Source: Heracleum sosnowskyi (Eukaryota > Streptophyta > Magnoliopsida > Apiales > Apiaceae). Taken from it: a stretch of DNA of 64,000 bases. The notes under the pieces were generated by a model, which was not told the DNA's origin, ran no database searches, and saw only the letters and a list, made by a program, of their open reading frames with translations. A program made the translations under genes and the position numbers. The stretch is from positions 79,555,178 to 79,619,177 of the forward strand of contig CM061241.1 in the NCBI GenBank assembly GCA_030848705.1, written 5' to 3'. Of the stretch, positions 12,201 to 23,079 are shown piece after piece (the first letter of the stretch is position 1; the number at the start of each line of letters is the position of its first letter).

Positions 12201-14868
12201 TTGTATCATAAGTTCCAAATCAGTATGCTGTTTATTCCATAGCAAAATTATGTGATCAATAAGCACTTGACCATGTCTGCTCATGTTTTTACTGGGATCA
12301 ATAAGCACTTGACCATGTCTGCTCATGTTTTTACATATATTTCTAGTTGATTTTTGTTATTGTATTATGAAGAATAACCAATACATTCATTGGGTTAATA
12401 ATTTCAGGTTGCTGGAATAATACATCTCATGTAAGGGAATGGTAATAATCTTAAAACCCTTGTTATCCCTGTGGATATCAAGTAAAATTTAATCTTTGAC
12501 ATAGTTCTGATGAAATGTATAAACAGCTACTATGAGTTTGCATATCTTGTTTTTGTTTTCCTTTCAAGGATATCAAGTTTTACACAGTATGTATCCTATG
12601 TAAATTTAGAACTTTTGACACAAGCGGAGTATGTATCCTATGTATATTAGGAACTTTTGACACAAGCGGCTTTTATTTGTCCTTCATTACACATTGTGTC
12701 ATTCACCATGACACTTCTGATTCCTCGTCTCGCACCTTAATAACCCCTGCTGCAAGAAATATTTTGTTCGGCTACCTGGAATCTTGTTATCGATACAATG
12801 ACAATCTAAAACCGCCTTTTCATGCGATTAGAGCCCAAGTCCTTAGTATGAACACTATTTACAGCGTAAATACTTTTTGTGATCAAGTCATGTCAGTAAT
12901 CTACGTTTAAATTAGTGACTAATATGATTACTATTCAGTATGGAATGTGATCTATGTTCTATTTTACAGGTTAAAGAAAAAAGGAATGAATGGCACAGAC
13001 GCTTATGAGTATTTTGTCTTGCGAGCACAGAAAATTGCCATGTCCCATGGATATGAAATTGTTAACTGGTAAATATCATGTTAAAGGAAAGTTTCTTATT
13101 GTATGAATTGAATCGGAATTTAATTATAACTCAATGCAGGGAGGAGACTTTCAATCACTTCGGAAGTAAATTGGACCGCAAGACTGTTGTACATAACTGG
13201 TAACTTCTGCAAATTTCTTACCTCCATATATGACAAAATTTTGTGTAAGATATTTGCAAGTGTAAAAATAATTTTCTCTTGTTGGAACTTGTCGAACAAC
13301 AGAAGTCTTCTGATTTTTTGGACTACAATGATTTATGATACCATGATTTTTACTTCTGTTAAAATTTATGGTAAATGAAAATAATTCGTAAATATTAGAT
13401 TACAATTCTGTAATGGCCGACCAATTCTATTTATTGGAGAAACTAAAAGCAGTCGAGTTCCCTTTCTCATCTCAATAGAGTTGTATTTCGATTAAAATTT
13501 ATGATTTAGTAGTAGATTAAAATTTTGTGTTCTGCCAAAAAAATGAGAGCAGATAAGAACATAACAAATCCTTGAGTGCTATGATCACTGTTGCGACAAT
13601 TTACTTCTGACAAGGCCGCATTAGTTCACTAATTTTCACTTTAATTACAGGCTAGGGGGAGGTGTTGCTGAGCGAGTGGTTGCAGCTGGGCTGAGGTGCA
13701 TCGTTAGTAATCAGGAATACTGGTATTTGGACCACTTGGATACCACATGGCAAGATTTCTACTCGTATGAACCACTCACAAACATTACTGACCCTACAAA
13801 ACAAAAATTGGTTATTGGGGGTGAAGTGTGTATGTGGGGTGAACACATTGATGGCTCGGATATTGAACAAACAATATGGCCACGTGCTGCGGCAGCTGCA
13901 GGTACTTTCTTGCTTTCCTCTGAAGAATATTCGACGTTCAGAACTAAAAATATTTTCCAAACTTGATAACTCATATATTGGGACAGAGTATTTTGTTGCC
14001 TTTGGTAATTCGTATGGTTCGAAAATTTTACAGTAAAATCTAGACCTTACTCAAGCTAAGTAGGCTATCTCTTACGAATATACTTGTTCTCTTGGTTCCA
14101 GGCAAAAATTCCAAAAAAAAAAAACATATTTAGCAACAAAAAAAAAATCCAAAAGAAACTTGATGCATCTCATCTCCCCATCTTCTATGCTAGTCTTAAC
14201 ATTACTTGGTCAGACGTCTACAAGTGTATTAGTTGGGTAACCAAAGTATCCCTATTCCAAACTTATTTCTTTCCCCTTCAAAGAAATTGTTCACATTCAG
14301 TTGGCTTCCTTAGTGGGTCAGCAAAATATATGCAAAAACTGAACACATTAATAAAATTATCGTTCCATATGCCCCAAGTAAATATTTAAGGAAATTGCTG
14401 AACATCAACGTACTCCATTTATGTTCAGTGTCCCATTCTGTGTATTCTTAAGCGGCTATTAATATCCATGTACTGAATAAGTTGCAGAGAAGAACTAACA
14501 CTTCATGAAATGTAAATGCATGTTAAATGGCGATTGAAGATATTAGTTTTATTCTTATTCATTACTAGCATGCACGAAACCATCAATCTTACTTGGTTAA
14601 TCGTAGTTGAAGATTTTTTTTTGTAGAAAGCAGGAATTGTATCAGTGACTATATACTACAAACAAATTGACGTTTTATATGTTCATTTTTGTTCATTGAA
14701 GAGAGGTTGTGGTCATCTTCCCATCAGCTAGCTAAGGATGCACAAGATGCATATGCAAGATTATCGCACTTTAGGTGTCTTTTGAATCAAAGGGGTGTTG
14801 CAGCTGCGCCAGTAGTTGGCTATGGGCGAGTAGCCCCGCAAGATCCAGGCTCCTGTTACATGCAATAG
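6291..14868 (+). CDS. HEXO3: Beta-hexosaminidase, HEXO3 type (14 coding exons)
   Basis: This glycoside hydrolase family 20 enzyme removes terminal beta-GlcNAc/GalNAc from N-glycans. The Arabidopsis relative HEXO3 acts at the cell surface and makes paucimannosidic glycans. Exons: 6291-6614, 6973-7047, 8117-8152, 8247-8358, 8654-8724, 9763-9893, 9970-10035, 11226-11326, 11421-11480, 12408-12441, 12970-13068, 13140-13199, 13651-13901 and 14702-14868. Together they give 1587 nt, 528 aa plus stop; phases agree at every junction and HEXO3 is about 535 aa. Residues 1-22 look like a signal peptide (MGMIQVTSFLLGLLIHVIVV, then CA). The catalytic pair is Asp321-Glu322 in HLGGDEVDT, and NVLHWHIVDSQSFP and GGEVCMWGEHID are family blocks. 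N-glycosylation sequons occur (NNTS, NGT, NIT). All introns are GT-AG except intron 6. Small ORFs in the introns, such as 7656-8084, are chance frames. I see no lesion, so the gene looks functional. Confidence 0.96.
9894..9969 (+). other. GC-AG intron (intron 6 of the hexosaminidase gene)
   Basis: The donor reads GTGAG/GCAAGT and the acceptor TTTGCAG. Phase and protein similarity (EIV-R-YAQRQG) require the junction exactly here, and no GT is available that keeps the frame. The intron is 76 nt. AG/GCAAGT is the strong-match form expected for U2-type GC-AG introns. Confidence 0.88.
10633..10683 (+). mobile_element. Minute retroposon stub with 14-bp target duplication
   Basis: GGATAATAATTGTT occurs at 10633-10646 and again at 10670-10683. 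Between the copies there are only 23 bases, GGTTTC followed by 17 A. This fits LINE-type target-primed insertion of an almost completely 5'-truncated, poly(A)-tailed transcript. It lies in intron 7 of the hexosaminidase gene. Confidence 0.7.
10786..11058. mobile_element. Degenerate Stowaway-like MITE in intron 7
   Basis: The left end carries GCTCCCGTTTTAAAATGATA then GTCTACTTTTGACTTTTTC. The right end carries GAGAAAAGTCAAATGTGGAC then TACTATTTGAATCCGAG. The two are imperfect inverted repeats over some 40 bp, and the interior is AT-rich and non-coding. Confidence 0.6.
12254..12332. repeat. 42-bp tandem duplication in intron 9
   Basis: A unit beginning GATCAATAAGCACTTGACCA occurs at 12254 and again at 12296, nearly identical. 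The second copy ends at about 12332. Confidence 0.9.
12587..12669. repeat. 42-bp tandem duplication in intron 10
   Basis: A unit beginning GTATGTATCCTATGTA and ending GACACAAGCGG occurs at 12587 and 12629 with a few differences. Confidence 0.88.
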
Positions 14869-15620
14869 TTTGATTGCTTGATTACGTCCTAGTTCATCAG
14901 TAAAATATAGGTGAAATTCAGAGTGATTTCGTCATGCAGCTCATTTTCTTGGTATTAAAAGAGTGAAATTTAGTTGGGACAACATGTTCTCTTTACATGT
15001 CCAGTTGCTTAAACATTTTCAATCACTAAAATCATGGCAGGTTTTCTCCAGATAATACTCCAGAAATGAATATATTTGAACACACACACACACACACGCG
15101 CGTGCAGACATCCTGATAAACGTAGAGCTGGAGTATTTAGTATATGAAGATCAGCGAAGTAGAGAAAAATATGGTAAGATAGTTTTCAAGAGAACATTGT
15201 AAAATTAGATGACCAGTTTTAGTTATACGGTCGAAGAATTTAATTGACAGCGGATCGTGTCTAGTAGATAAAATCGAACCAACTATGAATCTTACTTCTC
15301 AGGAACCAACTATGAATCTACTTCTCAGGTACAGAAGATTCGCCAGAATGAGGTATCTGAGACTGCCTAATTTGTTATAGAGACATGTTTAGTTGTTAAT
15401 TGTATTGTATATTATATGCATTTTTAAGTATATTAGAGCATATCTGTAATCTGCCACCTAAAATCTTTGAGTTTAACATTAACTACATACTTACAGCCTA
15501 ACACAGAGACATTATAATGGAAATTATGTTGGCATACATGTCCAACTAAAGAAAACAAATTTAAAGCAATTCCTCAGCTATTTGAATGCAAGAACCCAAG
15601 TAGAAAGCAAAAAATTAACA
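14869..15620. other. Spacer between convergent genes, with both 3' UTRs
   Basis: The two neighbouring genes end towards this 750-bp interval. It holds a short AC/GC dinucleotide run near 15080-15105 and a tandem repeat of about 23 bp (GGAACCAACTATGAATCT near 15275-15325). I see no coding sequence. Precise poly(A) sites cannot be fixed by eye. Confidence 0.6.
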
Positions 15621-16331
15621 TTAAATCCTCACAAAGAATATGCTAAGCTCAGGTCCGCTATTTCCATCAGGATTCATCATGTAATAAGTCTCTGAATCTT
15701 TTGATCCCGTCACACGTTCAAAGTTGGCTCGCATGTACGTCAATTCGCCTTCCGCTGAATCAATAGCCTCGCTAGGCAACACTCCAGCACCAATTGACAT
15801 TGCATGCAACAACTGCATGACATTCAAATCTTCATCTGTTGCTTCTCTCTTCACTCCATACCCTGTTTTCTTGCCATTACAATACAATGTCCAGATTGGC
15901 TCATCGATGAGCTGAGTCTTTGCTCCATCATTACGTTTCTCGCATTCCAACGCAATCCTCACGAGTCCTTGCCCCATATCTTGAAGAAGTTTTCCAGTAA
16001 CAATAGAGAGTTCTAGTATAAGCATTGGAACACACCTAGGATTTTCTTGAATGACAAGGTTTATTCTCGATTTTCGATATCCGAAAAGTGTTCCTGTCAT
16101 TCTTGTACCACCCTGGATATGATTATGATCATGGTGATGGTTGAGGGTGACAGGGAATTTGCATGCTGTTGGAGTTATGATGGGAAATGATCGAAAAACA
16201 GATCGAACTTGTCGGAAAATTTTACTCGATTTCGATGGTTTCTTTTTATGGTGAGGTGATTGTTGAAGTGAGACATTTGGTGGAGGGGAGTGTCTAGGTG
16301 ATGGGGGAAGAGGTGATTGAGGTTTTTGCAT
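15621..16331 (-). CDS. MIZU-KUSSEI 1-like protein (MIZ1 domain, DUF617)
   Basis: A single exon of 236 aa. The MIZ1 domain (DUF617) fills the C-terminal two thirds: TGTLFGYRKSRINLVIQENP, LELSIVTGKLLQDMGQGLVR, IALECEKR, WTLYCNGKKTGYGVKR, YMRANFERVTGSKDSETYYM and the terminal MNPDGNSGPELSIFFVRI are family blocks. The first 70 residues are Pro/Ser/His/Lys rich. I chose the ATG at 16331; the same frame is open to 16388, but only through a TTG with no ATG. Arabidopsis MIZ1 is needed for root hydrotropism. The family has many members, and this shorter copy is a paralogue whose own role is unknown. Intronless structure is usual for the family. Confidence 0.93.
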   Translation of the reverse strand: MQKPQSPLPPSPRHSPPPNVSLQQSPHHKKKPSKSSKIFRQVRSVFRSFPIITPTACKFPVTLNHHHDHNHIQGGTRMTGTLFGYRKSRINLVIQENPRCVPMLILELSIVTGKLLQDMGQGLVRIALECEKRNDGAKTQLIDEPIWTLYCNGKKTGYGVKREATDEDLNVMQLLHAMSIGAGVLPSEAIDSAEGELTYMRANFERVTGSKDSETYYMMNPDGNSGPELSIFFVRI

Positions 16332-16426
16332 TTCAGCTTGTGTTTCAGTTCTGATAAATGTGTAATGTTGGAGAATAAAAGAGCTCAATGCTTGATAAAT
16401 TTGATCATTTGTAGAGTGGCGAAGAT

Positions 16427-16434
16427 GTATATAC
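16427..16434 (-). promoter_or_regulatory. Probable TATA box of the MIZ1-like gene
   Basis: GTATATAC lies about 95 bp upstream of the ATG at 16331 on the minus strand, which would leave a 5' UTR of some 60 nt. This is inference from motif and distance. Confidence 0.45.
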
Positions 16435-16440
16435 TAGAAA

Positions 16441-17944
16441 ATTTGTTATGGCTTGCACGTTTTAACTAGAAGTGTTTGACTTATTAATGATGGCGAGTTT
16501 GATGAGAACTAACAAATAAGTCCGGGGATTTGGTAGTTAGTTTAAGGATATAAGTATGTAATTAGTCAATCATTTGAAAATTTGATCAACGGAAACATAG
16601 AATTAGTTGTGATTGTTTGAGTTTGAACAGTTCTTATAGCCATGTATATCGGAAAGTTTGTTTAATACAAATGTATATGATTTGAAGCTAAGTTTATTTT
16701 GTAATTAAAGCCGCTTGTTTTAGCTCAAAATGGTGGGTCAAAGGGATTTTCAATTTTAACTTGAAAATTGTCTGGCTGTTTAATTAAGTTATCTCAACAC
16801 ATATTAACCTAATCTTTAATGTTCACTTTTAATTATAAATCATTATTTATTTTTTAAATATAGCCAAAAGGCTGTGGACGGAGATGGATTAGTATTTTGA
16901 TCATGTAATTTGATGAAATTAGATGTAGGAATATGTACTATTAAAGTATTCTGTCAAACATAATATTTTTGAATGGAGAAATTTATCTACTTCTATATAT
17001 TAAACTAGTTGAAAAGGCCGCGCTTCGTGGCGGCGTAATAATTTTTTAAAAAAATTCTATCAATTAAATTACGAAAATTACTCGATCCTCGCTAATAAGC
17101 CGTCCTCCCGTGAAACACGATTTCCTTTTTAATATCAAAATCTCTAATTAAATATATTGAATATATAATTACTTGTCTTATATATTAATTTTTATGTTAT
17201 CATACTCCTTTCTAATGAGCCATTTTTATGTTATCATACTCCTTTATAATGAGTCACTCTTTCGTTGAAAAAACAAATATATAACTTCACCAATATAACT
17301 TTTAATTGCAAGTATTTTTTTATATCCGAACTCTTCTCCTCTATAAATTGAAATACTTATTCTACGTCAAATAGGACTTTGCAAGTACTTCTTTTATATT
17401 TGAACTCTTCCCTTCTACAAATTCAAACACCTATTCTACTTCAAATAGAACTTTTAGTTATATGTCTTCGCTATAACTTCCAACTCTTCTCCTTAATAAA
17501 TTCAAACACCTATTCTACTTCTAATATGTTAAAAGGATATTTTTTGATTTATTAGTATCTAAAATTTAAAAATTCTAGAAAATTAGAAAAATAGATTGAG
17601 ACAATCTTAGGGGCGCCACATCACCTCCCGCATATCCTCCTTTATATATATATATATTGATGGCGTCTATGGGTAAATTGAGTCATTTTAATGCCGGTGA
17701 AATTACGATTTTATCCTTATTTATTAAATAAATTCCAAATTGTCATCCCTCTATTATTTAAGTAAAAAATGTTGAATTTGGGTTGATTTTTAAGAATTGA
17801 ACCTCCAACCTCCTCATAAGAGCAACTCCAACGAGGTTCCCTATTTTCAATCCCTAAAGTATTATAAACAAAAATGAAGTATTATAGCCAAATGAAAACA
17901 TAAACGAACCTCCTTCCCCTACTATACCCATCATACAGACATCC
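16441..17944. other. AT-rich intergenic DNA with possible Helitron-like pieces
   Basis: No gene is visible. The segment from about 16985, with TCTATATATTAAACTAG followed by a GC-rich hairpin (GGCCGCGCTTCGTGGCGGC), to about 17655, with GGCGCCACATCACCTCCCG followed by a TATATA run, resembles a non-autonomous Helitron in layout. The part before its right end is loosely similar to 47030-47098. Two CTTCTCCTCTATAAATTG-like blocks repeat between 17330 and 17520. At 17818 begins AGAGCAACTCCAACGAGGTT, a common plant repeat terminus. Confidence 0.35.
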
Positions 17945-20699
17945 ATGAATGTAGAGGGAGATAGTGCCATAGCAGCACCACATAAGGAGATACACCCTTC
18001 AACAGCAGCTTTGCCTTCCTCTAAAAGGAAAAAAATAGAAACCGAGGCAACTGTTGAAACTTCATTTCAATCATCCAAAGAGCCCTTCACAGATTTTTCT
18101 GATGCTGATTGGGCTACACTAACCAAAGCTATATCTGAACCTATAGCTCAATCAAACAAGGAGGAATTGACGGAAGCAACTGGTGTTCCGACCATATTAC
18201 GGTCAGGTTCACTGGTTGAAGGTTCTAAGAACCAAGTGTCTTCACAGACGTCGAGAGAAGGCTCTGACCCAAATGCAAAATCTAAAGGGTCATTGCCTAG
18301 CTCCCCAGATGGAACATATCTGGATCCTGCGGGTAAAGGGTCTGACGTAGGTGCGGATCGGCAACTCGGTGACAATGAATCAATTTCAATTGAGGAGTTA
18401 ACTGAGGAAAAGTCTTCACAGACTATTGAGGAAGTTTCATGATCTCTGCTGTTAATAGAGCCTGATTCTAGCCTCCTAGAGATTCAAACTCTAGATCCTT
18501 CTAAGGATACATCATCTACGGATGATCAGCAACTTGGTTTAACCAAGGACGGGGACTTGCGAAGCCCCATTGCACCACCGGTGACCTCCTTAAGGATGGC
18601 TACGGTGTTTTCTGATGTAGGTACAAAGAGCAACAAGGGATTGAGTGAAACACAAACACATACACCTGGCCTGAGTGGGAAAGGAAAAATGAGTGAAACA
18701 CCAACAGAAACGTTGAGTGCACACCCAGAGCCAAATGTGAGGAGTGACACCCTAACCCTACCAAATATTGATGATCTGCTATTACCTATTGAGAGAGAAG
18801 TACATGTTCAATCCACACTCAAAGAGATGACGGTTCATGATAAGCAAGGAAATCCACTATTCAAGGTTCCACTGAGACCTTCCTTTGACCAAGGGATCTC
18901 CTCTGATCAAGCCAATGCTTCTTTAATGTCTATTCAAGAGAAGGTTGACTTGGCGGCGGCTGATTCTAGAAGAACTTATCGGGTCTTAGGCAGTGCATCT
19001 GGCACTATAACAGGTACCAAGCAAGCAGTGGACTCCTTGAAGAAGGAAGCAATGGAGGAACTAGTCGACTTGAGGACAGATGGCAAAGAGCTTAAAGATG
19101 GTTTCATGAATGAAGTGAATGTTCTACAACAAGGTCAAGAAGCTTTGAGAGAAGATGTTCTGGTTATCCGGGATGGTCAAGCTAGGGTAAAAGATGCAAT
19201 GAACACCCTTTCTAGAGTGGAGTCTAAGCTGAACCAGAGATTGGACAGAATTGAAAAGACTACCAAGCTGAGATTGGATGACATTGACCTGAAGCTAGCT
19301 TCTGTGCATGAAATGAATAAGGAGATGACTGAGTTCATGGAGAACCAAAGTGATGGCATACAGTCTATATGGAATATGTTGAGGAACCAACAACCTGGAC
19401 CATCAAATCAACAACCTGATCCTGCTATGAACTTTTATGTTGAGGATAACTTCATCGAGGATTCCTCAACTAAGGGGGGAGAAAGTTGGAGAATGGGAGG
19501 CAAATGGATGGGGAAGATGGGAAACCAATGAAACTATTCCGGTTAGACAGTACTGGATTGAGAACATGGTGCAAGAAGAGGAGAGTGGGGAGGAATTTGA
19601 AATCATGCATGAGCAACCACTACAAGAGGAGCATGAGCCATATTATCCAGAGCCAATAGAACATCCTATCTTGGATGATGATATGGAAGAAGAAGCAAAT
19701 TCTCTGTCACTGGAAGAAGAAGCTGTCTTGGAGATAATAAAAGCTGAAAGAGCTGAAAGAGATGCCAGGCAACCTGAAAAGCAAAGACGCCAAGCAGTTC
19801 TAAGGAGTGAGAAGCTGAAAAGATTCAAGGTGTATGCTGAAGTGAGGAAGAAGAAGATGATGGATTTGGCAAAGAAGCAAGGTATTGACTGGGAGATGGC
19901 TTATAAAACCTTTTATGGGGTTGAAGACGGATAAAAAGTCAACGACAATGCGGAGGTGGAAGTTATCATTCAGGACATCAGAAGTGCAAATCCTAAAGAT
20001 CATACCTACTTCACTGCACTGAGAAATTCTGTGATCTTTCTGAAAGCTGGAGTGAAAGCAAATGGTGCCTGGAACATATTGATCAATTTTCTTGAGAAAG
20101 GTACATTTGTGATTTCTACTAAGTTTTTCGAACAGAGAACATACACGGAACTGCAGGTGATGCTCGTCAAGATACAAAGGACTACAAGGCTAAATGAACT
20201 GCTCCGTGAGCATGTTAAAGAGATCTTGATGAAAGTCAGTCCAGAGATTACTGATAATCCTCCAATGGTTAGATTCATGACGAATGACTTGTTCAGAATC
20301 TGCTATTTGACTGAGGACAAGCTGAAAGACTATCCAAGCAACTATCTTATATCAGTGGAGAAGTATCTTAGATCCACTGGATTCACTTCAACGGAAAAGG
20401 ACAAAGCAGCAGACACTCTGAGAAGATTTCTAATGGAGAATGTTCCTTACTATAGGAAGAGAGTGGAGAGAGGATTGGAAGTGCGTCCCAGACTACCAAA
20501 CATGCCAAAGCTAAACCAGAAAGATGTTAACATCGCATGGTTGTGGGCTGGAGTGGGACAAGAGGTTGAGTACATTGGAAGACACATCAAAGGAGCAATC
20601 CTTAAACCTGGAGAACCACTGCACTATCCTTCCGTGATTGATTATCAAGTTGCTAACTCCAATCCAATGATTGAAGAAGGTGAGATTGAGATGGACTGA
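17945..20699 (+). pseudogene. Decayed accessory ORF of a Copia-type element, about 900 codons
   Basis: One long frame is interrupted by TGA at 18440, a frame change near a G6 run at 19474, and TAA at 19932; everything else stays open to the TGA at 20697. The N-terminal third is Ser/Thr/Glu rich and probably disordered. Around 18900-19380 lies a heptad-rich coiled coil (KEAMEELVDLRTDGKELKDG, LSRVESKLNQRLDRIEKTTK). Then comes an acidic stretch (EEEAVLEIIKAERAERDARQ), and the last about 245 residues (from 19956) form a compact, mixed region. No catalytic motif, signal peptide or membrane segment is evident, and I do not recognise the family. Its place directly upstream of a PPT and LTR says it belongs to the retrotransposon, not to the host. 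Confidence 0.6.
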
Positions 20700-20929
20700 A
20701 GAAAAGAAGCAAAGAACAAAAGAACTATCAGCTCAGTCTAGAGGAGCAACTTCTATGTATAAAGTTTTATTGTTTTTTGGATTATGAAATCTGGAAATGT
20801 ATATATATATATCTGATCCAGAATGCATTTAATATTATTAAGTTGTCTTACTTTAATTAGTTTCATGTTTCCTTGGTTAGTTGAGTTATCCTCGAAGTAT
20901 TTGCTTGTCAAACTCTATACAATCAAATA

Positions 20930-22056
20930 GGGGGAGATTGTAAAGCATAATGTAACATAAGATGTAAAAGAGATAACTGCAACTCAACAAAGGACAAGAC
21001 AGACAATAATATTAACAGAAGCACAGGAATCCAGAATCAATGAAGAAAATGTAAACTCAAAAAATCAAAATATGGTATGTATTCTTGAAGTCCGTAAACA
21101 GGTCACGGAAAGAAGTTCATGAAAATGTTCAAGCCTCAGTGACAGCAAAAAAAACAAGACTTTCAAGACTACAGAAGTATGTGAATGATTTAGGGTTAGT
21201 ACCACAGGATTCCAGTGATTTATTTGAAGCAACCAGATCGACAAAGGACTTATCAGCAGCATTGAATTGAAGACATAGAAGAATTGATCAAGTGTTATTC
21301 ATATGTGAACCAGACCAGTTGCACCAGTTGACGGCACTTAGAAAGATCAAGTTGTTTTATCGTCTCAGAAGAAATTGATACAGTCTAAAACTTAAACACC
21401 CAGGAGCTCAGAATCTTTTCTTAAAAGTCAAAGACAAGAAAAGAGTTCGATGGTTTTTCTATTCAGAAAACCATCGAATATGATTCAAGAAGTTGAAAGA
21501 ATTTCAAATGTAAAGTAATTTACATTTCGATAGTTTTTATTAAAAACTATCGAATGGTAAATTACTTTTACACATTCGATGTTTTTTTTATTTAGAGGAG
21601 CAGGTGGAAAGTATTTGTTTGTCAGGTTGATTGGAAATTGGACGACCAAGATTAATTCTTTGATTTTGGTTCGATAGTTTTCAAAAACAAAAGACTACAA
21701 TTACTAAGAGAGAGGTATTGTCTTCCTCAGTCAGGTTCATAACAGAAGCAATTACGAAGAGAGAAGTTTGAGCCAGAAAGATTATCAGTGAAATTAATAT
21801 TGCTCAGAATTCTATCATTGTATTGATTGTGTATAACCTAGAACTCATTGAAGTTAATCTACGGATTAGAAATTGTAGCAGCCCTCGAGGTTTATATTTA
21901 TAAAACGATATATTCCCCGACTCTTGGTTTGATTTGGTGTAGTTGATTTCGTTATAGAACTGAATGATTAATCCGCGAACGAAATTGAATAATTTGTAGG
22001 TATCGTATTCAACCCCCCCCCCCCCCCCTCCCCTCTACGATACTTTGGACCTAACA
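20930..22056 (+). repeat. PPT and 3' LTR of the Copia remnant
   Basis: The polypurine tract at 20930-20937 abuts an LTR running from TGTAAAGCAT (20939) to CCTAACA (22056), 1118 bp. Near the end a 16-base C run (22013-22028) is enclosed by the inverted pair GTATCGTA (22000-22007) and TACGATAC (22036-22043). There is no partner LTR in the window, so the limits rest on the TG...CA ends and the PPT. Confidence 0.65.
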
Positions 22057-22733
22057 CTTAGCTATAAAGTCGCTTTAAGAAATCAAATAGCTGAGTCGTC
22101 AAATCTTCGAGAAGACACGACTGTTCTTGAAGAAACTATCGCCCCACTTACTGCGTTGGTGTGCCACGATACATCTCCCAGGATAAAACAACACAAAGCA
22201 ACTTCGTCACAGTCCGGTGATGCTTAACAGCGACAAACACCTCAATTCGCCCAAAAACATATGCAACTCATGTATGTCTACGAGGTAGACACTGAGAATT
22301 ATTTTGCATCTCAAGTATACCTCTCAATATATATATCAATATATAGGCGTATTAGGTTTCTCTTCTTTTGTTTTACTCGATGTGGGATCTAAAGTAACAA
22401 AACAGAAAAATAAACAAAATAGGTTTTATTTATTATTTATTATTTATATTATCCTGATTAAATAATATTAATATCACAAAATGTATTCAGAGTCTGATTA
22501 TGAAAATAATCCTTACTCAATATATTGAATATTAATAATTAAATAATCAATATAAATGAATAAATTTGTAATAAAAAGATACATAGAGTTCTCACTAGCA
22601 CCAGAACCAGGCCGTACAAGCATTTCACTTATGTTAGTAGTTGTAAACAACACTAACACAGGATGCTATAATACAATAGTTGCAAAAGCTTATCTTTAAT
22701 TCTTTATAGCCTTCAAGATAAGTTTTTAAAATT
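22057..22733. other. Unassigned interval between two retroelements
   Basis: 22057-22227 has an open frame with protein-like composition but no start of its own and no recognised family; it may be a captured or interrupted exon. From 22310 on the sequence is AT-rich. Neither a copy of the Ty3 LTR (TGTAACGCC start) nor a TGGTATCAGAGC primer site is present, although the Ty3 element to the right should have both. Confidence 0.4.
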
Positions 22734-23079
22734 TTCTTTTTGAGAAATTTTGGACCAGAACTTACGTTCAGTAACGATGAGATGTACCACATTGAAGAGC
22801 CATAGTTTAGAAGGTCAGACTCAGACACTAAGCTCCCGGATCGATTCTGTGTTCGATAGTACACCCACATCCTCTTCAGCCTCACACCTTGCAGATAGGC
22901 TCCGTAGCCTTATTAGGATGGGCCAGCAGCAGTTAGATACTCTTCCACCAGTGGGCAGTGCGAAGACCACCCAGGTGCGGATGTTTGTGCAGATGCTAGT
23001 AGACGAGTTGCAGCGCGTTGTTGACGAGATGAAGGCCGTTGGTTGATATGTTAGGGCACTGATTAGTAGGATAGCATAT
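22734..23079 (+). mobile_element. Probable 5' remnant of the host Ty3 element, left of the Copia insertion
   Basis: The Copia element split a sequence at CATAT, so 22734-23079 was once continuous with 37616 onwards, the leader of the Ty3 gag. The piece has an open frame (22750-23046) ending in VDELQRVVDEMKAVG. A candidate splice acceptor (CACACCTTGCAG) lies near 22890 in it. The left limit near 22734 is a guess, where composition changes. Whether the frame is expressed is unknown. Confidence 0.4.

Larger units (their letters stand above)
17945..22056 (+). mobile_element. 3' remnant of a Sirevirus-like Copia element (accessory ORF plus LTR)
   Basis: A broken accessory ORF is followed by a purine tract (AGGGGGAGA, 20930-20937) and an LTR-like block TGTAAAGCATAATG...GGACCTAACA (20939-22056). 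No gag, pol, PBS or 5' LTR is found upstream, where sequence changes to ordinary intergenic DNA. It is thus 5'-truncated or the left part was deleted. Position of the ORF, PPT and the hairpin near the LTR end match the complete Copia element at 23080-37615, although the proteins are not visibly alike. The orientation is opposite to that element. Confidence 0.65.

Noticed and set aside
16329..16388. Longer N-terminus for the MIZ1-like protein
   Set aside because: The extra 19 codons begin with TTG. The first ATG in frame is at 16331, and the conserved domain starts well after it.
22057..22733. 5' LTR of the Tekay-type element
   Set aside because: No likeness to the LTR at 42786-46914 and no primer binding site. 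The element appears truncated instead.
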